From contig NC_135560.1 of the NCBI RefSeq assembly GCF_964340395.1, positions 875,001 to 939,000 of the forward strand: a DNA stretch of 64,000 bases, given 5' to 3'. Shown piece after piece: positions 36,801-50,400 of the stretch (positions are counted from its first letter, which is position 1; the number at the start of each line of letters is the position of its first letter). The position numbers were made by a program, and so were the translations under genes. The notes below the pieces were generated by a model. That model saw only the letters and a program-made list of their open reading frames with translations, did not search any database and was not told the DNA's origin. Source of the DNA: Glandiceps talaboti (Eukaryota > Hemichordata > Enteropneusta > Spengelidae).

Positions 36801-39800
36801 AATCTGCAGAATAACAGTTTCAGAAACATCTTGCCAAGTTTCAGACTAATTGACCAAGTACTTTTTGAGATATAAGTTTTTGACCAAAAATGAACATTTT
36901 TACACCTAATTTGCATATCACTCATGGAATCATGGTATGCTTAATATTTCTTCGTCCATACATCCCTAGATACATTCCCATTAAATTTCAGCCCAATCTG
37001 CTCAGTAGTTTTAGAATTAAAGATTTTTAACCAAAAATACACATTTTTAGCCCTAATTTGCATATCACTGATGGAATCATCCCGTCATGAACAAATCTTA
37101 CTTTACACCCCCTTAAGAATGTTCCCACCAAATTTCGCACCAATCTGCCCAGTAGTTTCTGAGTTTAAGTTTTTTGACCAAAAATCACATTTTTTGACCC
37201 AAATCACACACCTGTGATGCGATCATTTTGATTTGAACAATTTCCCAACTAGACACCCAAAGTAATGGACCCACCAAATATCGTGGCAATCGGTTCAGCG
37301 GTTTTTGACTTTAAGTTGTTTACACACACACACACACACACACATCCACACACACAGACAGACAGACGCCGGGCGATCCCTATAGCACTACTGAACAAGT
37401 TCAGTTGTGCTAAAAATCATAAAAAATTGAAAATGGCACAGATCAACTTGGCATGAACAAATCTGAATAGCCTCCCCCCAGGGAACATGCACACCAAATA
37501 TCGAAGAATTCCAACTGTCACTTTTGGAGTAGAAAGTGAAAATATAAAAGTTTGACGGACACCTATGATTCACTCTACTCTCTATACCTCAATACCCACC
37601 TATACCTAAAGCTACGCTTTCAGCTTTCGCTGACAGCGGAGCTAAAAAATTTGCACTGCTGAAAAAAAAACTGATGCAGGACTGACAGTAGAAAGAAAAA
37701 ATTGCTGTCACTCTGACTGGAAAAAAAAATTGCTCCCGTACCTACTCCCCCCCCCATCCCCCCCCCCCCCCCCCCCCCCCCCCCCCGAAATCAAATGGTT
37801 CTCCTCTAAGTAGCCGTTTCGTCAAGGTGGTACACTGATCGTGTAAGATTGAGTCGCAGCATTCATCAGTCTAATTCAGACATATACAGAAAAATAAATA
37901 ATTTTTTTCTTCAAAATTTTGAATGAAAACGTCGTTTACGTTACGAAATTTCGAGCTATGAATAACTGAATACATTCATCGCTTGCGTCTCGATATTTAT
38001 GTCCTGATGCCACGAGTTGCGGAACATCGCGATTTCTCAACTCAACTTGACCACTGACGAATGTTACTGTACCGAAAACATAAAACAGTAGTTTATTCTT
38101 TTAGAACATGTAACACAAATACCCATTTATCGACGACATAAAAGTCAAAACCGTACTTCCACAACCCAGAAATTCAACTGCACTTCCCTAGGCCGTAGTA
38201 TTGCCATGCCTGAGTTTCTAGTAGTAGTATGTCGGACTCGTGCGCCGAACTTGTAACAATTTCTAGTCGTGGTTGATGATGTTTTGATACTCGCTACAAT
38301 GTTACGATAATCTTGTTAACAGACCCACTGTTACCCCTGGCCGGGACTTTTACAATATCATGTCCCTGAAATGGCGACTGGGAGATGGAGTAGCAATATG
38401 CAAGATCGAAACAAACACTGGTTTTCCAGGGGTAGGGCACATTTTCCAGGGTTTTCCAGGGAGGGTTTGACCGTACGAACCCTGTAAAAATCCTGTTCAT
38501 AGAACACTAGTGACTAAATTTAGAATTTCAGATTATAACATTCAAATGGAATTAGCAAGGCGTTGTACTCCTAAGATTCCTGCGGATGAAAGATTCTGTA
38601 AATTTTGTCAAAGTATGGTAGAAGATGAATTTCATCATTTAATTATTTGTTCTCATTACATAAATGAGAGAAAGAAACTTTTTTCTTCTTTTTCATTAAG
38701 TAATTACAATTTTCATTCCTTAGATAACAAAAGTAAATTTTTTTAGATACATATTTTGTCTGCAGATGATAAACTTTCTCTTGGAAACTTTCTTGTTAAT
38801 GTAAAAAATATAGCAGTTGGCTAAATGATTGTATTTTATTTACTTATTTTTGTATGCTTTACCATGCTCGCTAAAGCATGATGTTACGCAATAAAGATTG
38901 TTGTTGTTGTTATTACGTATACGGGAAGGCTTGGAGCTTGAACGTACCAACGTACCTTCTACTTTATGACGGTACTACATTTACTGGTTTTGTTTCGGCA
39001 ACCATTGTTATAATCAAGGCGATATATAAGTTCATAAATGATGATAGACGCAGTGTCGCTGTTCACTTCCTTCATTAACAGCATTGAATAGAATCTCTTG
39101 AAGACGTTCATGCCAAAACAAATGGGCGGTCCATGAAAACGGGGGCTGTGCACCCCTCAAAAAAACCCTCGTGGAGAACACTGCATACACAGAAGCATGC
39201 AAACAGTGCCTGTTTCTTATCAACAGGACGGCAACTAAATTTGCTAAGAAAAAAATCAAAAGGAGCACAATTTTGGAGGCGATGTAGAAATACCGACGTC
39301 AATGTTGATGCACAGAAATAAGTGCCAATAGCATGATTTTTTATAGGATTACACGCCAAAAGATAAAAGGAATAGTCGAGCACAAAACTACCGACCACAT
39401 ACAATTATAATGTTTTGATACCAATGTACACAGATACAAGCTGAGTGATACCAGTATATCTGTCCCTTAATTTAACAAAATCACATCCAATGATGCACAA
39501 ATTCGATCAAAACAGGTTCACACATTGTAAACTCACTAATCACGCTTCCAGAACGTTGTAATGAGTCAGCATTTAAACATGACCCCTCAATTCCACAACT
39601 TTTAGTACAGTACCACCTCCAACAACACGATATTGTCAGCTATCACAAGTTTTTAGCTTATGCAAATAGCGACAAGATAGGGGTCCCCAACGGCTAGTGC
39701 ATGCTGGGAAACCCAGAAGAAAACTGCATGGGGGGCCCCTACAGAGTTGTAAACCGGAAGTAGATATACTGGATATAGAATGCAAGAACGCGTGGAGATT

Positions 39801-42800
39801 CAAAAGTTCCAGGGCCCCTAGAGGGCGTCCTGGAACTAACAAGCCTTCATGGAAGACAAAACCCAAACTGGTTTTTATATAGCAAATGTTTGTGCAAATT
39901 GAAATTTAACCTTACAGATGAATGTCAAAATAATAATAAAATAATAATGTTGGGTTCTTATATAGCGCTTTCCCACTCCGTGCTCAAAGCGCTTTACAAT
40001 TATTACCCCTGGCTCGGATCAGAACGGCACAACGGCCCTTTTAGTCTTCCTCAACTCCCCAGGGAGCATACAATCCATTGCAGCCGTTTAAGCGCATAGG
40101 ATTAAAGCTTTCACATTGCAACGTACATCCTACCAGGTCCCCAATTATACAGCTGGGTTGACTGAGGCACAGTCGTGGTTCAAATCTTGCCCAAGGACCT
40201 TAGCCACTCAGAAACAAACAGCAGGCAGCGACGGGGCTCGAACCTGCAACCTGTAGATTCCAAGCCGGTCACGCCTACCATTCACCCATCATGACTCCAC
40301 AAAAGTTAATGTCTGAATAGAAAGTGCATCTCTAAAAATGTAGGTGTATACACTTAACCCTTTCACCACCAGTACTCGGTATACCGGGACGCGCTAGGGC
40401 GCCCACCAGTACACGGTATACCGGGACACCAAAGTTCATTCACCTATCTTGCCGTAAAACCGTTCAAAAGCAGCAATTGCTGCAAAATTTGCTGCCATCA
40501 TTTTCTGCCAAATTTTCGCTGATTTTGACCATTTAACCAGTATACAGAATTTTGTAGAAACATAAATGTTGTTTGTAATATAAATATTTTGTTTATTTGT
40601 GACATGTCAATAAATAAACAACCCAAATTTCAGTTGTGAATGTGATATTTGAATGTGTTTATTTGTAAGTATGATATAGACAATTTATTTTCCAGTAAAA
40701 TCATACCTAATTTTCAAAGATTGGGCAATTCTAAGTATTTTTGTATCAATTTGATTGCATACCACTCACTCTCACTTTATGTTAGTGAGGGGGTTGGTGG
40801 AGAACAAACAATCCCATGAGGCCAATGGTGGTGAAAGTTTTAAATGACATTTTCTGGGCATAAAACTGCCAAAATTATCAAACAATGTTACTTGACCTTG
40901 AAGATGAAGGTCACGGTCAAAGCTTTAGTGATTGTTTTCGATAACATGACTTCTGGATACAGGGTAGGTAGGTCAGAGTTTTATTTAATAATTTTTGTTG
41001 TTGAGAAAATGCTTTGACCCAAAGATAAGAATCTTGTTGGTTACAATACTGCTGTGATAGTTTGAAGAATTGTAAAAGAAGTAAATGAAGACATCTACAT
41101 GTGAAGTATACAAACACAATATGTAATATTTTGAAAGACTCAATTTCTCTTGAATGGGATTTTAAAAAAGAAACTTTGACAAGAAAATTCAAACTGAAAT
41201 AGAAGTAAATTCTTACCATTTTACCTTTTTGAATGTACAAAAAATATTTAGGGTTGGCGGCTTAAACTTGGGTCAGTCTGGTTACTGGAAAACACACAAT
41301 TATTTTTATTTGGCCTAATACAGGACATATGATAATCATTTACTTACGTTTGAGGAAGTCTTTTGATATGGCCGGGCATTATAGGAACAAAGATCATTTT
41401 GACACCATGGACTACCATTGAAGGCTCAAGTCCAAACTTGTCCTGAAAGATAATCAAGATATACGTTGTAGTTATTAACATTACCAAACTTGTACAATGA
41501 CTAAGAGATTATAGAAATACCAGGAGTGACTAAGGGGTTGTACACATAATAGTCACTAGAAATATCAGAACTGACTAAGGGGTTGTACACTTAATAGTCA
41601 CTAGAAATATCAGGAGTGACTAAGGGGTTGTACGCTTAACAGTCACTAGAAATATCAGGAGTGACTAAGGGGTTGTACACTTAACAGTCACTAGAAATAT
41701 CAGAACTGACTAAGGGGTTGTACACTTAATAGTCACTAGAAATACCAGGAGTGATTGAGGGGTTGTACACTTAATAGTCACTAGAAATCCCAGGAGTGAT
41801 TGAGGGGTTGTACACTTAATAGTCACTAGAAATACCAGGAGTGATTGAGGGGTTGTAAACTTAATAGTCACTAGAAATACCAGGAGTGATTGAGGGGTTG
41901 TACACTTAATAGTCACTAGAAATACCAGGAGTGACTAAGGGGTTGTACACTTTATAGTCACTAGAAATCCCAGGAGTGATTGAGGGTTGTACACTTAATA
42001 GTAACTAGAAATACCAGGAGTGATTGAGGGGTTGTACACTTAATAGTCACTAGAAATACCAGGAGTGATTGAGGGGTTGTACACTTAATAGTCACTAGAA
42101 ATACCAGGAGTGATTGAGGGGTTGTACACTTAATAGTCACTAGAAATACCAGGAGTGACTAAGGGGTTGTACACTTAACAGTCACTAGAAATATCAGAAC
42201 TGACTAAGGGGTTGTACACTTAATAGTCACTAGAAATACCAGGAGTGATTGAGGGGTTGTACACTTAATAGTAACTAGAAATACCAGGAGTGACTAAGGG
42301 GTTGTACACTTAATAGTCACTAGAAATACCAGGAGTGACTAAGGGGTTATACACTTAATAGTCACTAGAAATACCAGGAGTGATTGAGGGGTTGTACACT
42401 TAACAGTCACTAGAAATACCAGGAGTGATTGAGGGGTTGTACACTTAATAGTCACTAGAAATACCAGGAGTGATTGAGGGGTTGTACACTTAATAGTCAC
42501 TAGAAATACCAGGAGTGATTGAGGGGTTGTACACTTAATAGTCACTAGAAATCCCAGGAGTGACTAAGGGGTTGTGCACTTAATAGTCACAAGAAAAACC
42601 AGGAGTGACTAAGGGGTTGTGCACTTAATAGTCACTAGAAATACCAGGAGTGACTATTGGGTTCTACACTTAACAGTCACTAGAAATATCAGAACTGACT
42701 AAATGGTTGTACACTTAATAGTCACTAGAAATACCAGGAGTGACTAAGGGGTTGTACACTTAATAGTCACTAGAAATACCAGGAGTGATTGAGGGGTTGT

Positions 42801-44369
42801 ACACTTAATAGTCACTAGAAATATCAGGAGTGACTAAGGGGTTATACACTTAATAGTCACTAGAAATACTAGGACTTGACTAATAGTGTAATGAAGGATT
42901 GTAGAAATCCCACGACTATTACAGTGTTTTGAAGTTTTTTGCATGTTCTGTACAATTGAATTAAAAATGATAATATTTTCTAGGAGTTAGGAGTATTATG
43001 TTGTAAAATGTTCAATGTACAATTCAATTATCATTTATGTTGCTATAAATCATGTCAATTTATTGTTAGATTTAATGTCTTCACACCATTTTAGGTAGTC
43101 TGTAAGACAAGCCGCGATGGGGCACCCTCACACAGTGTCAACCCCTCTCAGAGCAGGTTGGTGAGGGTGGTGCAACCCAACATATAATACAGTCTAGTAC
43201 TCTACATTTTAGTAATGACTGTAAAAGAATGTCATTGAGTATTTAAATAATTATCTACATACTGGTGGCAGTACATCAATATTGACATGTAGACAGGTCT
43301 ACTTTACCCTTCAGTAATTATTTTAGCATCACCAAAGTTCATCCCCTGATTACCAATATATTTCATCAGCAATTCACCATTGCATATGAAGTCTCAGTAC
43401 TACTTCTTTTCTACACATTAATTAAAGTATGGGTCAATTGAAAATGATTTTTCTGATCTGGTAGTGACTGCTGGAAATGTTCACTCTTCACCCTGCATGG
43501 AAAACTGGCTTGGTGCTCAGATTTGACATTTTAGTGTCTCCTCACTATGTGCTACTTCATGTTATCACATAAACATGTCAAACATGTCACACGTGATGTC
43601 AAACAGGGCTGATCAAAAACACATATCACCCCTGTTCTACTGAATTGTTTTCTCTTTTTTTCTCAACCGAGTGTTCCTGCCAATACTACGCTAAGATCAA
43701 GTTTAATAATTATGTACATACATCCTTGGGTGGCACGAGTCTGATGCATAAAAGTACTTGTATTTTTATTGAATAGATTTTATTCTATCTAAAAAGACAT
43801 GTAGATTATCGATGACAATTTGTATGCAGCAGCCAGCAGTAAGCTTACTTCTGATTTTACGTCGAGCTCACATCCTGAGCAATATATAATTAAAATGACG
43901 GAACAAAAGTTGTATTCACACAAAGTACTAACATATTAACACTAAATTTGATATTACATGTACATCACAAGGTTATAACTGATAATTTTGGTTGAAAAAC
44001 CACTGCACAGTATAACCTGTAATTAAGTTTGACCTCGCAACAGATCACACGATTCTGTTATTTGCATAGAGATCGGACGCAATTTTTTGATATGCGATGA
44101 AGAATAAAGTTCGATGAAAGGATGCAGTATTCATAAAATTTGATTCAAAATTGTAGAATAAAAATGTGGAAATCTTAATTGATCAATATATAATCCCACA
44201 AAATAATAACTCAGATTTATGCTCCTCATATGATTCCATGGACTACAAATTTTTGCCTACTGGCTCGAATTTGTATTATAATGATTTGAATAATTTCCAA
44301 CTAGACAACCAAGGTAATATGCCCACCGAATACCAAGCCAATTGGTCCAGTAGTTTTGGACTTCAGTTG

Positions 44370-44443
<74 letters not shown>

Positions 44444-47400
44444 TACAGACAGACACTTTGCAATGCCTGAACCTTTATCAGTTCAGTTGTGCTTAAAAAT
44501 GGTCAAGTTGCAGCTGGAGAAGTTTTACAATAATTATATATTACCTTAAAGTATTTCCTGAAATCTTGAAGTTTGAAGTCTTCCCTGCCTTGGACTATCC
44601 ATTTGTCCCATAAGGTAAATGATAAACCTGGTCTGATCACAGTTTTTGCACATTGCCCTGGCTCTGAAAAAAGTAGTGATGGTAATGCTAAATTCAGAAA
44701 GCAATTCTTGAAATGTTCTAAAGGTGCTTTCCTTACTATTTTGATCAGCTCCACAGCTACCTAAAAATGACAAAAAAAAATGGACCAGTCAATGATTCAC
44801 ATATGGAACATAATAGCTATCAATAGGCAAGCTGAGTATTGCTGACTTGATAAGTTAGGAATGGTTGGATATTGTCCTGAAAGTATCCTATCAACAGTAC
44901 CTAGCAATTATGACTGTCAAATGTACCTAGCAATTATGATTCGTGGAGTAGAATCCTATTAAATGTACCTAGCAATTATGACTGTATAAAACAGCAATGC
45001 AAAGTGGAGTAGAATCCTATCAAATGTACCAAGCAATTATGACTCTATAATACAGCCATGCAAAGTGGAGTAGAATCCTATCAAATGTATATAGCAATTA
45101 TGACTGTATAATACAGCCATGCAAAGTGGAGTAGAATCCTATCAAATGTACCTAGCAATTATGACTGTATAATACAGCCATGCAAAGTGGAGTAGAATCC
45201 TATCAAATGTACCTAGCAATTATGACTGTATAATACAGCCATGCAAAGTGGAGTAGAATCCTATCAAATGTACCTAGCAATTATGACTGTATAAAACAGC
45301 CATGCAAAGTGGAGTAGAATCCTATCAAATGTACCTAGCAATTATGACTCTATAATACAACCATGCAAAGTGGAGTAGAATCCTATCAAATGTACCTAGC
45401 AATTATGACTCTATAATACAGCCATGTAAAGTGGACTAGAATCCTATCAAATGTACCTAGCAATTATGACTCTATAATACAGCCATGCAAAGTGGAGTAG
45501 AATCCTATCAAATGTACCTAGCAATTATGACTGTATAATACAGCCATGCAAAGTGGAGTAGAATCCTATCAAATGTACCTAGCAATTATGACTGTATAAT
45601 ACAGCCATGCAAAGTGGAGTAGAATCCTATCAAATGTACCTAGCAATTATGACTCTATAATACAACCATGCAAAGTGGAGTAGAATCCTATCAAATGTAC
45701 CTAGCAATTATGACTCTATAATACAACCATGCAAAGTGGAGTAGAATCCTATCAAATGTACCTAGCAATTATGACTCTATAATACAGCCATGCAAAGTGG
45801 AGTAGAATCCTATCAAATGTATATAGCAATTATGACTGTATAAAACAGCCATGCAAAGTGGAGTAGAATCCTATCAAATGTACCTAGCAATTATGACTCT
45901 ATAATACAGCCATGCAAAGTGGAGTAGAATCCTATCAAATGTACCTAGCAATTATGACTCTATAATACAGCCATGCAAAGTGGAGTAGAATCCTATCAAA
46001 TGTATATAGCAATTATGACTGTATAATACAGCCATGCAAAGTGGAGTAGAATCCTATCAAATGTACCTAGCAATTATGACTCTATAATACAGCCATGTAA
46101 AGTGGACTAGAATCCTATCAAATGTATCTAGCAATTATGACTGTATAATACAGTCATGTAAAGTGGACTAGAATCATATCAAATGTACCTAACAATTATG
46201 ACTCTATAATACAGCCATGTAAAGTGGAGTAGAATCCTATCAAATGTACCTAGCAATTATGACTCTATAATACAGCCATGCAAAGTGGAGTAGAATCCTA
46301 TCAAATGTATCTAGCAATTATGACTGTATAATACAGCCATGTAATGTGGAGTAGAATCCTATCAAATGTATCTAGCAATTATGACTGTATAATACAGCCA
46401 TGCAAAGTGGAGTAGAATCCTATCAAATGTACCTAGCAATTATGACTGTATAATACAGCCATGCAAAGTGGAGTAGAATCCTATCAAATGTACCTAGCAA
46501 TTATGACTCTATAAAACAGCCATGCAAAGTGGAGTAGAATCCTATCAAATGTACCTAGCAATTATGACTCTATAATACAGCCATGCAAAGTGGAGTAGAA
46601 TCCTATCAAATGTATCTAGCAATTATGACTGTATAATACAGCCATGCAAAGTGGAGTAGAATCCTATCAAATGTATCTAGCAATTATGACTCTATAATAC
46701 AGCCATGCAAAGTGGACTAGAGTCCTATCAAATGTACCTAGCAATTATGACTCTATAAAACAGCCATGCAAGTGGACTAGAATCCTATCAAATGTACCTA
46801 GCAATTATGACTCTATAAAACAGCCATGCAAGTGGACTAGAATCCTATCAAATGTACCTAGCAATTATGACTCGTGGAGTAGAATCCTTTTAAATGTACC
46901 TACCAATTATGACTGTATAAAACAGCAATGCAAAGTGGAGTAGAATCCTATCAAATGTACCTAGCAATTATGACTGTATAATACAGCCATGCAAAGTGGA
47001 GTAGAATCCTATCAAATGTACCTAGCAATTATGACTCTATAATACAGCCATGCAAAGTGGAGTAGAATCCTATCAAATGTACCTAGCAATTATGACTCTA
47101 TAATACAACCATGCAAAGTGGAGTAGAATCCTATCAAATGTACCTAGCAATTATGACTCTATAATACAGCCATGCAAAGTGGAGTAGAATCCTATCAAAT
47201 GTATATAGCAATTATGACTGTATAAAACAGCCATGCAAAGTGGAGTAGAATCCTATCAAATGTACCTAGCAATTATGACTCTATAATACAGCCATGCAAA
47301 GTGGAGTAGAATCCTATCAAATGTACCTAGCAATTATGACTGTATAAAACAGCCATGCAAAGTGGAGTAGAATCCTATCAAATGTACCTAGCAATTATGA

Positions 47401-50400
47401 CTCTATAATACAGCCATGCAAAGTGGAGTAGAATCCTATCAAATGTACCTAGCAATTATGACTCTATAATACAGCCATGCAAAGTGGAGTAGAATCCTAT
47501 CAAATGTATATAGCAATTATGACTGTATAATACAGCCATGTAAAGTGGACTAGAATCCTATCAAATGTACCTAGCAATTATGACTGTATAAAACAGCCAT
47601 GCAAAGTGGAGTAGAATCCTATCAAATGTACCTAGCAATTATGACTCTATAATACAGCCATGCAAAGTGGAGTAGAATCCTATCAAATGTATCTAGCAAT
47701 TATGACTGTATAATACAGCCATGCAAAGTGGAGTAGAATCCTATCAAATGTATCTAGCAATTATGACTCTATAATACAGCCATGCAAAGTGGACTAGAGT
47801 CCTATCAAATGTACCTAGCAATTATGACTCTATAAAACAGCCATGCAAGTGGAGTAGAATCCTATCAAATGTACCTAGCAATTATGACTCTATAATACAG
47901 CCATGTAAAGTGGAGTAGAATCCTATCAAATGTATCTAGCAATTATGACTGTATAATACAGCCATGTAATGTGGAGTAGAATCCTATCAAATGTATCTAG
48001 CAATTATGACTGTATAATACAGCCATGCAAAGTGGAGTAGAATCCTATCAAATGTACCTAGCAATTATGACTGTATAATACAGCCATGCAAAGTGGAGTA
48101 GAATCCTATCAAATGTACCTAGCAATTATGACTCTATAAAACAGCCATGCAAAGTGGAGTAGAATCCTATCAAATGTACCTAGCAATTATGACTCTATAA
48201 TACAGCCATGCAAAGTGGAGTAGAATCCTATCAAATGTATCTAGCAATTATGACTGTATAATACAGCCATGCAAAGTGGAGTAGAATCCTATCAAATGTA
48301 TCTAGCAATTATGACTCTATAATACAGCCATGCAAAGTGGACTAGAGTCCTATCAAATGTACCTAGCAATTATGACTCTATAAAACAGCCATGCAAGTGG
48401 ACTAGAATCCTATCAAATGTACCTAGCAATTATGACTCTATAAAACAGCCATGCAAGTGGACTAGAATCCTATCAAATGTACCTAGCAATTATGACTCGT
48501 GGAGTAGAATCCTTTTAAATGTACCTACCAATTATGACTGTATAAAACAGCAATGCAAAGTGGAGTAGAATCCTATCAAATGTACCAAGCAATTATGACT
48601 GTATAATACAGCCATGCAAAGTGGAGTAGAATCCTATCAAATGTACCTAGCAATTATGACTCTATAATACAGCCATGCAAAGTGGAGTAGAATCCTATCA
48701 AATGTACCTAGCAATTATGACTCTATAATACAACCATGCAAAGTGGAGTAGAATCCTATCAAATGTACCTAGCAATTATGACTCTATAATACAGCCATGC
48801 AAAGTGGAGTAGAATCCTATCAAATGTATATAGCAATTATGACTGTATAAAACAGCCATGCAAAGTGGAGTAGAATCCTATCAAATGTACCTAGCAATTA
48901 TGACTCTATAATACAGCCATGCAAAGTGGAGTAGAATCCTATCAAATGTACCTAGCAATTATGACTGTATAAAACAGCCATGCAAAGTGGAGTAGAATCC
49001 TATCAAATGTACCTAGCAATTATGACTCTATAATACAGCCATGCAAAGTGGAGTAGAATCCTATCAAATGTACCTAGCAATTATGACTCTATAATACAGC
49101 CATGCAAAGTGGAGTAGAATCCTATCAAATGTATATAGCAATTATGACTGTATAATACAGCCATGTAAAGTGGACTAGAATCCTATCAAATGTACCTAGC
49201 AATTATGACTGTATAAAACAGCCATGCAAAGTGGAGTAGAATCCTATCAAATGTACCTAGCAATTATGACTCTATAATACAGCCATGCAAAGTGGAGTAG
49301 AATCCTATCAAATGTATCTAGCAATTATGACTGTATAATACAGCCATGCAAAGTGGAGTAGAATCCTATCAAATGTATCTAGCAATTATGACTCTATAAT
49401 ACAGCCATGCAAAGTGGACTAGAGTCCTATCAAATGTACCTAGCAATTATGACTCTATAAAACAGCCATGCAAGTGGAGTAGAATCCTATCAAATGTACC
49501 TAGCAATTATGACTCTATAATACAGCCATGTAAAGTGGAGTAGAATCCTATCAAAAGTACCTAGCAATTATGACTCTATAATACAGCCATGTAAAGTGGA
49601 GTAGAATCCTATCAAATGTACCTAGCAATTATGACTCTATAATACAGCCATGCAAAGTGGAGTAGAATCCTATCAAATGTATCTAGCAATTATGACTCTA
49701 TAATACAGCCATGTAAAGTGGAGTAGAATCCTATCAAATGTACCTAGCAATTATGACTCTATAATACAGCCATGTAATGTGGAGTAGAATCCTATCAAAT
49801 GTACCTAGCAATTATGACTCTATAATACAGCCATGTAAAGTGGAGTAGAATCCTATCAAATGTACCTAGCAATTATGACTCTATAATACAGCCATGTAAA
49901 GTGGAGTAGAATCCTATCAAATGTATCTAGCAATTATGACTCTATAATACAGCCATGCAAAGTGGAGTAGAATCCTATCAAATGTACCTAGCAATTATGA
50001 CTGTATAATACAGCCATATAAAGTGGAGTAGAATCCTATCAAATGTATCTAGCAATTATGACTCTATAATACAGCCATGTAAAGTGGAGTAGAATCCTAT
50101 CAAATGTACCTAGCAATTATGACTCTATAATACAGCCTTGTAATGTGGAGTAGAATCCTATCAAATGTATCTAGCAATTATGACTCTATAATACAGCCAT
50201 GTAAAGTGGAGTAGAATCCTATCAAATGTATCTAGCAATTATGACTCTATAATACAGCCATGCAAAGTGGACTAGAGTCCTATCAAATGTACCTAGCAAT
50301 TATGACTCTATAATACAGCCATGCAAAGTGGAGTAGAATCCTATCAAATGTACCTAGCAATTATGACTGTATAATACAGCCATGTAAAGTGGGGTAGGAT

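Larger units (their letters stand above)
32777..38484. mobile_element. 5.7-kb TIR transposon inserted in LINE-C
   Basis: A perfect 12-bp TIR, CAGGGTTCGTAC at 32777-32788 and GTACGAACCCTG at 38473-38484. It is flanked by TAAAAA at 32771-32776 and 38485-38490. Subterminal TTTTCCAGGGGT words lie near both ends (32815-32885, 38420-38465). Taking out the element and one TAAAAA rejoins the LINE frame ([16 protein letters not shown]). The interior holds duplicated modules, an inverted pair (33308-33345 against 35569-35602) and a nested element (36222-37410). No transposase ORF is recognised. The TIR resembles hAT ends, but a 6-bp TSD does not fit the usual 8; the superfamily is open. Confidence 0.85.

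Noticed and set aside
40220-40300. tRNA gene on the minus strand
   Set aside because: The A and B boxes belong to a SINE head; the cloverleaf is not complete and a SINE body follows directly.
41710-42545. Periodic minus-strand ORFs of 68 residues
   Set aside because: They arise from a 45-bp tandem repeat divisible by 3; no start context or conservation.
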